Positions 33,901-40,519 of a stretch of DNA of 64,000 nucleotides are shown here, piece after piece. A program made the position numbers and the translations under genes. Below the pieces are notes generated by a model. The model did no database searches, had not been told where the DNA came from, and saw only the letters and a list, made by a program, of their open reading frames with translations. How positions within the stretch are numbered: position 1 is the first letter of the stretch; every line of letters starts with the position of its first letter. Source of the stretch: Phoronis australis (lineage: Eukaryota; Phoronida; Phoronidae). The stretch spans positions 210,790-274,789 of the forward strand of contig NMRA01000413.1 of assembly GCA_002633005.1 (NCBI GenBank), read 5' to 3'.

Positions 33901-35823
33901 CCACCTGAAACACCCGATCGCCGTCTCGCGGGAAAGGGAGCTTCAATAGGGCGCACTTATTTTCGGAAATGAGCTATTCGTGTTGGCTCATCACAATTAA
34001 CTCCGAAGCATTTCCTTCAGCCACTGATGGGCTATCACAGTTAAGAATGTAATGAGACGATTTTATAAGAGTGGAAAGGCCTAATTTGATTTGTGCGAAA
34101 TGCAGCTTTAGCAAAGGTCTACTGTATACTGCATTTAAAAACCTGCGGTAATCTAGAATACCTACTAAACAGGATGTAGCGTATTCGTTATGGTTCACCC
34201 AAATGAGAATCAAATTAGGGAACCAAAAAGTAAGGGATGAGCGTTAAGCCCTGCTTTGTGGTTAAGAAACAATCAAATAAATTGTTTGCGGAACGTTGGG
34301 AATGGTGTAAGATGAGCGAGTTTCGGGAGCTACAGTTCACATGCAACACGTGATCACGAAGACTCAAACGCATCCATGGACGTCTGACTCTCCATCGTAT
34401 AACTTGAGCCTGACCATTAAGCCGAGCATGGGAGTTTAAAAGTGAAAATTTTAATAATTCGGGTGAAGGTGTCAAACATGGGTGATAACCTGGTTGATCA
34501 CGGTATTTCTAATGTACTGTTATCAGGTAATGTAGCAAAGAGGTTTTAAGAAAAGATGCCAAAATTAATATGAGAATACAGGGTCATGTGGATGCCCAGC
34601 AGAGGCATTGCTGCAACGGCATGCAAGGAATTTTTGTATGTAGATTGTAAAGTTAATTGAAACATCGGAAATTTCACTTTTCTTTTCATTTTGAACATAA
34701 TCGGTTTCAGGACCCAAAAATACATTTTTTATTGTTGCTGCCGAGGTCAAGACTTCTTGCAGTTATTAGCTTTCATCCGGCAGCTCCATAAAACAGCACA
34801 TTCATGTGTCTTTGTGATTTTTTTAGGAATCGAATATTCCAAACGTTGGCTTCCAGCCATTCGGTAGAAGTGAAATCTGTGCAAATGATCTCAATAGTTC
34901 GATTATCTCCTCAGCTACTTGACACAATGTTGTTTTTTTGGACAACCAGCAACTGAAGCGATGTACAGCGATCTTTGAGATCGTGGGGTCGAATCCGTTG
35001 GTTGATGTCAAATACCCAAAATTTTAGAATTTTTGTCATTTGAAAGCTCCAATTAACTCACTGGCTGTTAAAGACAACTGTTGATATAGGCCATGTATTT
35101 CACAATTTTAAACTGGACTCGGCCTCAATCTTTGGGGCATACGAACAGATAATCCTCCTCAACGAGCTCATAGATATGTTTAACAAACCACACCGTGTCA
35201 TGTCTTGAAACTTTGCTATTCCAAATAGTCACAAAAGCAGCGTTTATGAGAAATTATCATTTTTTTTCAAATGATACACTTCACGATTCAGCTAAAGCAT
35301 ATCCAATTGTTCTATAAAATACAAAACAGGAATAAATACACTTAAGCGGATTCATTTCAGAAACGGGGAATTTCCGCATTTAAATGAAATAAACCATCTC
35401 GACTTTACCTTTATATGGTCACCGCAGATAGGGAAATGTAAACTCAAATGAACGATAGCTGAGCTGACAATTCATTTTAAGGTGTAAAAATGTGACAATT
35501 GGTTGAACTGGCCACTAGTTCATTCCCTTATTATAGGCTTGATGTGGGCTGTAAGCTCGGCTGGCATTCACTTGAGGCTGAGCTCGCATACCTCCCTCTG
35601 CAGTGGCCCTTAATTGTTCAATTCCGGCTCAAAACTCACCGACGTCCACAAGCTCGCTGTCGTTTTCATCAATGGCAAATTTTAATGCTTCTCGAGTGAC
35701 CTTTGCGTGATTTCTTGTTTCCGGATTGAACTGTTTGATTATTACTTGGTCTGTGGAGTACTCGACAGAGTTGAAATGTTTCAAGCGTTTGATGGTGCTG
35801 TAGGACACGACGTCTTCAAGCAA
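12665..35823 (-). CDS. TRPC-type cation channel gene (12 exons, 5' incomplete)
   Basis: Predicted non-selective, calcium-permeable channel subunit of the plasma membrane; TRPC channels are tetramers usually opened downstream of phospholipase C. Twelve exons joined at GT/AG sites (35640-35823, 30677-30993, 28507-28683, 27313-27504, 25580-25841, 23233-23451, 21278-21415, 17534-17648, 16082-16277, 14583-14735, 13678-13804, 12665-12945) give 2361 bases, 786 residues plus stop, with every phase compatible. Landmarks in order: ankyrin-like helices (about 1-110), PPHDYFC and RHSLLRINSYKALA (about 110-140), pre-S1 hydrophobic segment (about 255-280), S1-S4 (about 320-480), S5 (about 500-520), pore helix NLFWAVFGM (about 542-550), S6 (about 570-592), EWKYAR (about 606-611), LPPPFNIIPHP (about 626-636). 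Family assignment is strong. An in-frame TAG sits just before the first exon, so the start lies in an unseen upstream exon. No frameshift or stop was met, so the gene is probably functional. Confidence 0.9.
13678..13804 (-). CDS. TRPC exon: C-terminal cytoplasmic helix
   Basis: 127 bp, acceptor CATTTTAG, donor CAAG|GTAACA, phase 0 in and 1 out. It encodes RPHESREEDEWFKGYVKLMT and KLKRKYTKSFLGGQVIVNSI. The pattern of basic residues and the LxxRY-like helix fit the TRPC C-terminal region, where calmodulin and IP3 receptor usually bind, but the identity is low. Placed mainly by splice sites and phase; only about 0.7 kb of intron separates it from either neighbour. Confidence 0.8.
14583..14735 (-). 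CDS. TRPC exon: TRP box and proximal C-terminus
   Basis: 153 bp (51 codons, phase 0 both ends), acceptor CTTTTTTACAG, donor TAT|GTATGT. It encodes EMKDTEWKYARTGLWLDYIR and DEQTLPPPFNIIPHPIKG. EWKYAR is the TRP box (EWKFAR in most TRPCs), and LPPPFNIIPxP is the conserved second C-terminal motif. The GTATGT donor is preferred over an earlier weak G|GTTATG site because only it keeps phase with the next exon. Confidence 0.94.
15703..15985. mobile_element. foldback MITE interrupted by a GCGCACCCAG MITE
   Basis: 15708-15758 (AAAAGTTATATACGGGACGT, TGTTGTTATTG) and 15933-15985 (ATTGTTGAACTATATACTTG, ACGTCATGGAACAGTCAAAC) match consecutive parts of the 5788-5946 element. The middle, 15759-15932, starts CATGCGCGCACCCAGGGAAG and ends GAGTACGCCCAT, like the 8804 MITE. 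So the second was inserted into the first. Confidence 0.55.
16082..16277 (-). CDS. TRPC exon: pore helix and S6
   Basis: 196 bp, acceptor TTTTTGCCTGCAG, donor AAT|GTAAGT. It encodes FTESTCNLFWAVFGMTDHNS, a short outer-pore loop, then the S6 helix FGTFHVLIVIILLNIWIAML and STLYEATN. The LFW pore-helix motif and the S6 pattern GxYNVxxVxVLLNMLIAMxxxSYQ are diagnostic of TRPC and related TRP channels. S6 carries NIWIAMLST where most relatives have NMLIAMINN/S. Confidence 0.95.
16695..17172 (+). repeat. dispersed repeat, copy 2 (about 430-470 bp)
   Basis: Second copy of the 3339-3775 repeat, in the intron before the TRPC pore exon. Its left end (AAATTGATACAAAATAGGTT, T-run, GGGTGGCACTCTCCTTTAAC) is also found alone at 33778-33826, which suggests the true left end of the element. 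Confidence 0.7.
17534..17648 (-). CDS. TRPC exon: S5
   Basis: 115 bp, acceptor TTATTTTCAG, donor CCAA|GTGAGT, entering in phase 1 and leaving in phase 2. It encodes KVLLDSVYFMALFLIVFCAF, then LLGMQNLYMFYPDAMFS. It matches the TRPC S5 pattern RMxxDIxKFxxIFxLVLxAFxxGLNxLYxYY, including the LY.FY end. The exon is too short for its frame to stand out on its own and was found from the neighbouring phases. Confidence 0.9.
18364..18576 (+). repeat. three 71-bp tandem repeats
   Basis: Units start at 18364, 18435 and 18506, each 71 bp, beginning GTACATGGGAG / GTACATAGGAG / GTGCATGGGAG. Each contains an AGGTtAAxxxCAGGxGGxxGxCAxAT core and ends GxCxCCTCCCA-like. About 70% alike. Intronic to the TRPC gene; minus-strand frames over it show the period as repeated protein words and are not genes. 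Confidence 0.8.
20050..20227 (-). pseudogene. THAP zinc-finger gene fragment, exon 2
   Basis: Acceptor TTTCTGTTAG, then frame RKLALGADHMNKDASFLSKN, CKLCSRHFQESMFMN, LVLNAVPTIFDVPNPPK and a TGA at 20050. CKLCSRHFQESMF...NAVPTIF is the second half of a THAP domain. Phase 2 fits the donor of the piece at 20782. It lies inside a TRPC intron on the same strand. The protein ends straight after the zinc finger. Broken because exon 1 needs a frameshift. Confidence 0.6.
20782..20876 (-). pseudogene. THAP zinc-finger gene fragment, exon 1
   Basis: One frame gives CSAINCTNSSTKTPELSFLR then FP, the first half of a THAP domain (C-x4-C, then ELSFxRFPKD). The donor-proximal bases give FPKDPVR in another frame, ending AG|GTAAGG. 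The ATG at 20876 is in a third frame. Two small indels would therefore separate it from an open frame. Confidence 0.55.
21278..21415 (-). CDS. TRPC exon: S4 and S4-S5 linker
   Basis: 138 bp, acceptor CTGTTTCAG, donor TTGG|GTAAGA in phase 1. It encodes RSKWSSNDPEIVADCLFALA, SLGSFARLTYVLPAFKRVGT and LWVVLG. This lines up with the TRPC sequence WxSxxPxLVAEGLFAxANxxSFxRLxYLxxxxxxLGPLQISLG. The usual GPLQISLG is here GTLWVVLG, a change in the linker that couples S4 to the pore. Confidence 0.92.
21416..23232. other. TRPC intron, nothing recognised
   Basis: No exon, RNA gene or clear repeat seen; the plus frames at 21.5-21.9 kb look accidental. Confidence 0.5.
23233..23451 (-). CDS. TRPC exon: S2-S3
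   Basis: 219 bp, acceptor ATATTTCAG, donor ACCG|GTAGGT, phase 1 in and out. It encodes YAWAEITQLYMRGWAIYFSS and INWLDMLTVIIYLASYACRT, then a polar loop (SQSIPEEIRHYLET). TRPC proteins show WAECKEIWxxGxxEYLxxxWNxLDFxxLxIFxASF here, so the W..E, G..Y and NWLDM positions agree. Confidence 0.9.
23745..24560 (+). mobile_element. LINE (CR1/L2-like) ORF2 C-terminal fragment
   Basis: Across several frames it reads NAAVLGECGIYPLYAKYDVT, CVKYG, LKLLKMPPTRYMYAK, then TWASLVRQLLSKYGFYEIWL and FLSIFAQRDNDCYEQGWRSE. Near 24.29-24.4 kb it continues YNRLCLTCKGYCELVEHDYH and FLLICKGYFEL. This is the conserved C-terminal order of the same LINE type as at 4693 (LG..P..V....VKYW..LL, TWA..V...L...GFGYVW, C..C......ED..HFL..C). 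Several frameshifts and stops. It lies in the TRPC S1/S2 intron, opposite strand. Confidence 0.7.
24858..25412. mobile_element. MITE with C/T-rich inverted ends (CCCCTCGACCCCCAC)
   Basis: The left end AATCCCCTCGACCCCCACGA-like tract (24876-24918) faces, inverted, the right GTCGAGGGGGTTTCAGAACA end (25325-25411). Both outer edges read GGAATTGTT / GGATTGTTC. About 555 bp within the TRPC intron between the S1 and S2-S3 exons. A single end of the same family is at 10862-10930. Confidence 0.6.
25580..25841 (-). CDS. TRPC exon: S1 region
   Basis: 262 bp, acceptor GTGATAG, donor TTAG|GTAAAG in phase 1. It starts with a polar stretch (DLNSVSDDNN, QTACNSSQTLQSL), then TMRKPVVKFYFHTMYHLIFL (entry to S1), a short loop with NTS and a second hydrophobic piece ending WCIAFYILG. 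RKPVVKFYFH occupies the TRPC position of RxPFxKFxxHxxS. The about 33-residue polar insert between the pre-S1 helix and S1 is not typical of the family. CNSS and RNTS are possible glycosylation sequons, though the first is probably cytosolic. Confidence 0.87.
25842..27312. other. TRPC intron (pre-S1 exon to S1 exon)
   Basis: 1.5 kb, only the 13-bp minisatellite recognised. Confidence 0.55.
26995..27072 (+). repeat. 13-bp minisatellite, about six copies
   Basis: TGATATCAGGCAG, TGATATCGGGCTG, a degenerate unit, TGATATCGCTCAG, TAATATCGGGCAG and a decayed unit, in register of 13. Confidence 0.75.
27313..27504 (-). CDS. TRPC exon: pre-S1 segment
   Basis: 192 bp, phase 0 both ends, acceptor TGTTCATTTCAG, donor AAG|GTATTT. 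It encodes FIAHEYVQRHLYEEFYGQSP, then a hydrophobic helix ending in MISPLMIIGYVFLGGIETLKKK. In TRPC channels this is the FVAHPNCQQxLxxxWYxGxPG element and the re-entrant pre-S1 segment. A second possible donor 28 bases further (CTCG|GTAATT) would give the wrong phase for the next exon. Confidence 0.87.
28284..28366 (+). repeat. 31-bp tandem repeat, 2.7 copies
   Basis: GGGACCACACGTTACGTTTA plus TACACTGTATC, repeated at 28284, 28315 and (partial) 28346 with two substitutions. Confidence 0.92.
28507..28683 (-). CDS. TRPC exon: linker helices after the ankyrin region
   Basis: 177 bp (59 codons, phase 0 at both ends), acceptor GGTTTTGTAG. It encodes KEYISLSEDAEKFCCDMVKL followed by CGCKKDLDLFLNR and ends YADGAKH. 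This equals the TRPC stretch EFKxEYxELSxQCKxFxxDLLDxxRxxxELExxLN. The donor GTTAGA is not strong. It is chosen because it keeps phase and joins AKH to FIAHEY, exactly as TRPC proteins read KKFVAHPNCQQ. An alternative donor, AG|GTCACA, breaks phase with the next exon. Confidence 0.82.
28684..30676. other. TRPC intron, nothing recognised
   Basis: 2.0 kb. The plus frames at 28.8-29.1 and 29.6-29.8 kb have no motif. ACCAATCA and GCGCGCC words at 29560-29580 are unexplained. Confidence 0.5.
30677..30993 (-). CDS. TRPC exon: end of ankyrin region and linker
   Basis: 317 bp, acceptor GTTGCAG, donor CAG|GTACAA, phase 0 out. It encodes HPMIQIAIANN, PPHDYFCTKENC, RHSLLRINSYKALARPAHL and DPIREAFELRRQMLKMSKMD. 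These follow, in the same order, the TRPC signatures PHxxxCxCxxC, RHSRSRxNxYxALASPxxL and DPxxxAFxLxxELxxLAxxE. The usual second cysteine pair of PHDxxCxCxxC is altered here (C, then C six residues on). Open reading frame runs beyond both splice sites, so the borders rest on splice consensus, homology and phase. Confidence 0.88.
32337..32582 (+). pseudogene. THAP-like zinc-finger remnant, copy 3
   Basis: Single open frame of 81 codons. From the internal ATG at 32358 it reads MLRCIVPAFPNYAPARKAGI, PFFRLLREFEMLRKWLAVAK and VCGLQSSK. GIPFFRLPREFExRRKWLAVxxN...VCGxHF is the THAP layout. The second cysteine of the first pair is missing and HF is QS, so zinc binding is lost. Confidence 0.5.
33736..33826 (+). 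repeat. fragment of the 3339/16726 dispersed repeat, left end
   Basis: GTAACGCAACCGTAC...TAAATTGATACAAATTAGGTT followed by TTTTTTGGGTGGCATGCTCC matches 16679-16745. A 20-base insert holding GAGTAGAACTACTC separates the two matching blocks. Confidence 0.6.
35640..35823 (-). CDS. TRPC exon 1 of the visible set: ankyrin-like N-terminal region
   Basis: 184 bp after acceptor TATTCTTTAG, ending at donor G|GTGAGT in phase 1. It encodes LLEDVVSYSTIKRL, then a segment ending ALKFAIDENDSELVDV. The latter matches the place of the first TRPC ankyrin helix pair (usually of the form ALxIAIENENLEIIELL). The join to the exon at 30993 completes a valine codon. It enters in phase 0 with an in-frame TAG immediately upstream, so a further 5' exon carrying the methionine must exist. 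None was recognised between here and 42.7 kb. Confidence 0.75.
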
Positions 35824-36878
35824 CTAAAGAATACCAACCAACTCAGTTGAAATTATCAAAAATCACTGGAGATGACTTGTTATTTCTCCTCTTTATATCA
35901 CTTCATATTTGGCACTCTTTTCCTAAACTAACGTCAGCTTACCGTGGTCACTCAGAATAATACCCAGGTTCAGGTACAGAAACACCCTCAAAAGTTTAAT
36001 ATTATTCACTAAATGCCCATGTTAGGTTGTATTCACCCACCGTAATATCAAGTCAACACTAGAATTAACATTCTGTTCCGCTCAGTGCTAATTAGGTTAA
36101 GCCGAAATTGAAAACTTCAAAATCGAATGCACGTCAAGTTAGTGCCCTACATTTTGACCGTGCCTTAGCTGCATGTTCAAGTTTCGATAAAGTCTTTACT
36201 AAATTTTGCAATATTTGAATTTTTTGAACGACCCGCAGCACAATAGTGTCACTTGAGTGATCCGCAGCACAATAGTGTCATTTGAAAGTATGATGGTGAC
36301 AAAGGATTTATAAAAAACCTTCGAAATTCCATTGCCTCACCATCCAAGTCCAAACTTAACTGCTGTAGGTGATGTTGAACGTGTGCCGACAGGATACACG
36401 AATGTCGCCCTCTAGCGACATACACTGTATCAATACGCACTGTCGTTTACCTTCAATTGTACTCAATGTTTGTAGTTTTTAGCTTATTAGTTCATCGATT
36501 TTTAAAAATCGAAAACACTACGTGGTCGCCTTTTCCAGCTAAATACAGCCGTGGTGTTCGTTTTTAACGATTTTTTTTGGTTCGTGCATTTTGAAAATTC
36601 GCTATCTTGTACAGGCATACATGTTTACTACCGTTTATGGTCCAGTAACTGCACTTAACTGCGGTCATCACAACAGTATCAAACTCCGGTCCCTCAAAGA
36701 AACTGAGCAGACTGACTGGTGGACACATTTCGGTAAATTCCTACCAATTTTAGACAAAATTATTATTCCTGAAATTGACATTTTTCAAAGGACCTGTTCA
36801 GCAGAACCCCAGTTAAACATTTAATAAATAGCCTTATAGTACACAACTTCATTTTCCTGACATCTTTCGAAGTGCACA
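35824..36878. other. no gene seen upstream of the first visible TRPC exon
   Basis: The missing TRPC start exon was looked for here and up to 42.7 kb on the minus strand without success. GACCCGCAGCACAATAGTGT at 36230 and GATCCGCAGCACAATAGTGT at 36258 form a short 28-bp tandem duplication. Confidence 0.4.
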
Positions 36879-37462
36879 AACCAGCATTGTTAGGATCAAG
36901 GTAACAAGTAAAAGGTCATGCAGGTGTGAGACATGATAGCTCAACTGATAACACTAGGGTAAACAAGCCTCTTTATTGTATAACCATGCAAAAAACAATG
37001 TGAGACGTACCAAGTTGGTGCACTTACATGTTCAGGGGTGGTTTGAAAGCCTCCTTAAGATTAAAGACAGGCGCCGTAGCCTGCACGGCAGCCTGTCATG
37101 TTAGCGAAACGCATCAACATCCGAATACACGAATATCTGAGTATGTGTCTAACAGACGTTCTAACGTCTACAAACATCTGCATGATCAGTCAGAATGCAT
37201 GTCAGAATACTCAATGTCCAATTTTAGTATCTTGCACAGTTTAAGGATAGACTATAGACTTAAACTTAAGTAGGCTTCGTACATGTATATGCATTAGATA
37301 AATCAATCCCGGAATGTGCAGCAAGTGCACCATGTTGGTCTCACAATGTTGTGCGGTTATTGTCTGGTGTAGAGGCTTGTTGACCCTTGTGTTATTGAAC
37401 TGTCTCAGACCTGCATGACGTTTTACTTGTTACCTTGACCTTTCCATCATGCTGGTTCTTGG
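36879..37462. mobile_element. foldback element with about 148-bp inverted arms
   Basis: 36879-37027 and the complement of 37317-37462 share ACCAGCAT, GGTCAAGGTAACAAGTAAAA (left GATCAAGGTAACAAGTAAAA), GTCATGCAGGT, AACAAGCCTCT and TGGTGCACTT in the same order. The 290-bp centre holds a short chance frame. Non-autonomous. Confidence 0.7.
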
Positions 37463-37589
37463 CCATTTTCAGTTTTCATAGGTTATAACATTCTTCAAAG
37501 TTGCACGATAGTAAATACATTCATGATTCAGAACTTACGCATGGCAAAAGCATGAATTTAGTACGTGACACACATATTTTATTTTGAAA

Positions 37590-38020
37590 ACAGAATTTCA
37601 CGTTTCAATCATAATCTGTCATAAATTGGTGATAGTCAACCGTTTAGATCATTACAAATACCTGTTCCGGCATCATAGTTACACTAATGCTCCTCGCGGT
37701 GAATCGTGGATATTGTTTAGCTTTGGGCATGGTTGTACAAGTCGCCTTGTTGAAGCCAAAGCTATCCGTGTGGTTTCGCGTGTGGTCTGGCTGGATTAGA
37801 AGAAACATAATATGTTAATTTCCTAGGTGTTTGAACTAACTAATTTTATACTAATTTATTTTATTTATTATCTTTTTCAATCTAATTGTACATAGCTGTC
37901 TGTATTTTACTTCATTTAATTATTTCCGACTGGGCCCACTTGAAAATCAGTGTATTCACTGAAGTGGTCACCCAGTCTTTTAAGGAAGTTTAAATAAATA
38001 AATAAATATTGCTGACAGAA
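37590..38020 (+). mobile_element. possible LINE 3' end with TAAA tail
   Basis: A short open frame ending GGCTGGATTAG (37799) is followed by a 3' tail with CTGGGCCCACTTGAAAATCA, ...CACCCAGTC, then TTTAAATAAATAAATAAA. A stem-like CTGGG/CCCAG pair ahead of an (AAAT)n tail is typical of L2/CR1-type LINEs and their SINEs. The frame itself was not recognised. Confidence 0.4.
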
Positions 38021-38340
38021 AACCGGCAATATTCTCACGTTTTCGACAAGTTTTTTTAAGTTTTAATTTTTGTGCATGTGGGCATACCGTAGCTTGACCG
38101 TCTGCTTGAAATCACCAATTTAATATGAAAGATACCAAAAAACAACCCTAAAAGTCAATCAGGTGCCAAACTTGAACACAGGCAGACATATTTATTAACT
38201 GGTCTTGAGTTACGTCCATTAATTGGTCGAAATATACCAAGTAGAATAGGGACAACCAATCACAGTTTCCCATTGTGTTTCGTGTGAAAAATCGTCGGAT
38301 ACCGCTGCTCGTTTTCCCGTGGTTTATTTTATAATAAAGA

Positions 38341-38463
38341 ATGGCGAAGAGTTGCGTTTGTAGTGGTTATGCACGATGTGGCTCTTCAATTTGCCGTGGG
38401 TCATCAGAGAAGTGCGGACATTGCAAAAGTTCGTACAAGAAGCTCACGTGTCGGTGCACATGA
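38341..38463 (+). CDS. 40-codon cysteine-rich open frame, unrecognised
   Basis: ATG at 38341 in a favourable context (AAGAATGG), stop TGA 38461-38463. Residues: MAKSCVCSGYARCGSSICRG then SSEKCGHCKSSYKKLTCRCT. It has eight cysteines in 40 residues, spaced C-x-C-x5-C-x4-C-x6-C-x2-C-x8-C-x-C. TTTTATAATAAAG lies just upstream and CCAATCA further up. No signal peptide. It could be a short metal-binding protein, a first exon, or the N-terminus of a decayed repeat protein. Confidence 0.3.
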   Translation: MAKSCVCSGYARCGSSICRGSSEKCGHCKSSYKKLTCRCT

Positions 38464-38989
38464 CACACTGTCACTGAGAAAGTCCATACGTCACAATTAT
38501 GTCCGCGTAGCTTTTCTTCTATTTTCTCGTTTTTGGATATTGAGCTACGGTTGTGATATGAAGAGCTTTAAGGAAGGTTTAATGAATCAACAAGGTTTGG
38601 TTTGAAATACTTTAAGCGCCAGCCTTGTTATAGACTAATAACGATACAAACACACGAAGATGAGCTTGCTGTTCCAAATCCGTTTAGTCACTCCGTGACA
38701 TCGATTTCGCGCAGTGATATATCTGTCGGACCCTGGAAAACCAACATCCTCAGAATTATTTTTCAATAAATTACGATTTTCTGGTTACAATTTGTAAATT
38801 TTAGGCAAATTAAACTCCTGGGATTTAATCAATTCTGCACGTGTCACTCTAGACGTGAGATTCATGACTCGAATCATTCCCTGACATCATTGTTCGTGTG
38901 CGTACTGCGTTTGTCATCAGATGCTTCATTGCGTACGTCAGCCGGTAACAAGTTATACCGATACTTGCCTTTCTTTGTGTCTTCTTAGT

Positions 38990-39259
38990 ATGTTTGGAGA
39001 TTGTTGCATGCCGGGATGCAAGCGTCATGAGCTCTCAAAGATTATAGTTTCACCGATTTGGAATGGATGAAAATCCGTTGGAGTTAGCTGGTTCGCGTCA
39101 AGAATATAGCGTTGCCTCTATTCCCCACGATTAAAGCGGGGGAAAACTATTAGGTGTCCAGTAAACTTTGGCAATCATTTCTTACCGTTGGATAACGAAC
39201 AGAACTGGGTGGATCCAAGATATCGAGTTAAGGAGTGCAAGACAGAGTATGAGCCATGA
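38990..39259 (+). pseudogene. THAP-like zinc-finger remnant, copy 4
   Basis: From ATG 38990: MFGDCCMPGCKRHELSKIIV with stops further on. The frame resumes at GKTIRCPVNFGNHFLPLDNE and QNWVDPRYRVKECKTEYEP, ending TGA at 39259. CCMPGCKRHE is a good first zinc-knuckle, and RCPVNFGNHF sits where VCSxHFxxxxF is expected. Internal stops make it a pseudogene. Confidence 0.45.
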
Positions 39260-39313
39260 TTTTGTACGTCAGACATTCCCACCCACGAACTGCCAAATGG
39301 AATCTTAGAGACT

Positions 39314-39364
39314 TTTATGCTGGGCGACGGCCCCCTTGCCCCCCCCCCTTAAATCCGCCAATGA
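39314..39364 (-). mobile_element. solo end of the GGCGGATTTAGGGGG MITE family
   Basis: Read on the minus strand this is CATTGGCGGATTTAAGGGGG followed by more G and GCCGTCGCCCAGC, a left end without a recognisable right end nearby. Probably a truncated copy. Confidence 0.6.
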
Positions 39365-40519
39365 CGTAAGGGAAATTACCCAAGCCGAAATGATGAAGGT
39401 ACATACATAACATTTTCTGAACAAAAGCAGGCTGTTATACCGTCTTTACTTTGTCTGCCCCATCGCCACAGCATAGCAAGCTGCAGCCACTGTAGTCACT
39501 CAAGGCCAAAATTAGTTGGTGAACGGTGAAAGCAGCGCCCAAGGCCACCAGCCAGGACATCTTCACTATGAACGCGATAAACGTTTTGAGGTCAGCTATT
39601 TCTCACCCTCTGCGGGTCAAATAAAGATTAAATCCTGCTCAACTGCTAACCGGATTCTAGTGTAAAGCTGCGTTTCGTCCTATTTATAGTAGCTGGTTGA
39701 AAAGAAAATCGCAATAGCTTCTTAAATTTGTTCTCACGGTATTCCTTACCATGGTATGATTCATTTTCCGTTACCGACTCAAGTCACAGGCACCAATTAC
39801 GAATTTGCAATTTAGGGTTGGTCATCCAAAGTTGGTAATGGTTTCGATGCTCTAGCTGGTAACGGAAATAGGATGCTATCACTTCAATGAGACCTATCTT
39901 ATGAGAGTGAAAGGCGTAATTCGATTTCTCTTTTTAGCCAGATATGAGGTGAAATGCAATCCAGGCCGACAGTACAAAGCAAATAATTCCGTATTTTTGT
40001 AATATAGTATGTCCTCAACAGATGGCCAAAATGAATTTCCGCAAAAAGCTAGCGGCGAATGATTCGGGTCGCAAATGTCACTTCCAGAGTGAAGCGTGGA
40101 TAATTAGTCAGAACCTGGGGGAATTTAATTGATTTGAAAATATTTCTAGGAGAACCAGAACTTCGTAAATATAGAAAAAGACACTAAAACTGTTGCCTGC
40201 TCTGTAATTCTTAGCATGATGTCAACCTGAGTGGAAGTTTTATTCGTTTAAGTGTGAAAAGGAATCGTATCATCTGTGCCAAGCGTGGAAAACGTGTGAA
40301 TTGTGACACGCTAACGTGGCACTCGCTTAAGTCACGTTTGGGGGTTCAGTACAATTTAAAGGATTTTATACCCGTGCCAAACGTTTGAGGGTTGACGAGG
40401 TATACATACCATTGTTTCAGTCTAGAGAGCAAGATCGGAAAGTCGTTGGTAATATCTTGTAAGAAGCCCAAGCCGGGTTTTGTGTGTTTTAAATGTTATA
40501 CCTACCGTTGGAGCCAGTC
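39365..40519. other. no gene seen
   Basis: Non-coding sequence between the MITE end at 39314-39364 and the Penelope-like element. Confidence 0.5.

Larger units (their letters stand above)
30994..35639. other. TRPC intron (4.6 kb)
   Basis: Holds THAP remnant copy 3 and the repeat fragment at 33736. The stretch AGCCGAGCATGGGAGTTTAA at 34420 resembles AGCCGAGTATGGGCGTTTTA at 50110, and GACTCAAGTCACAGGCA at 39776 resembles ATTCAAGTCACAGGCA at 31748. These are traces of further dispersed repeats. No other gene. Confidence 0.5.
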
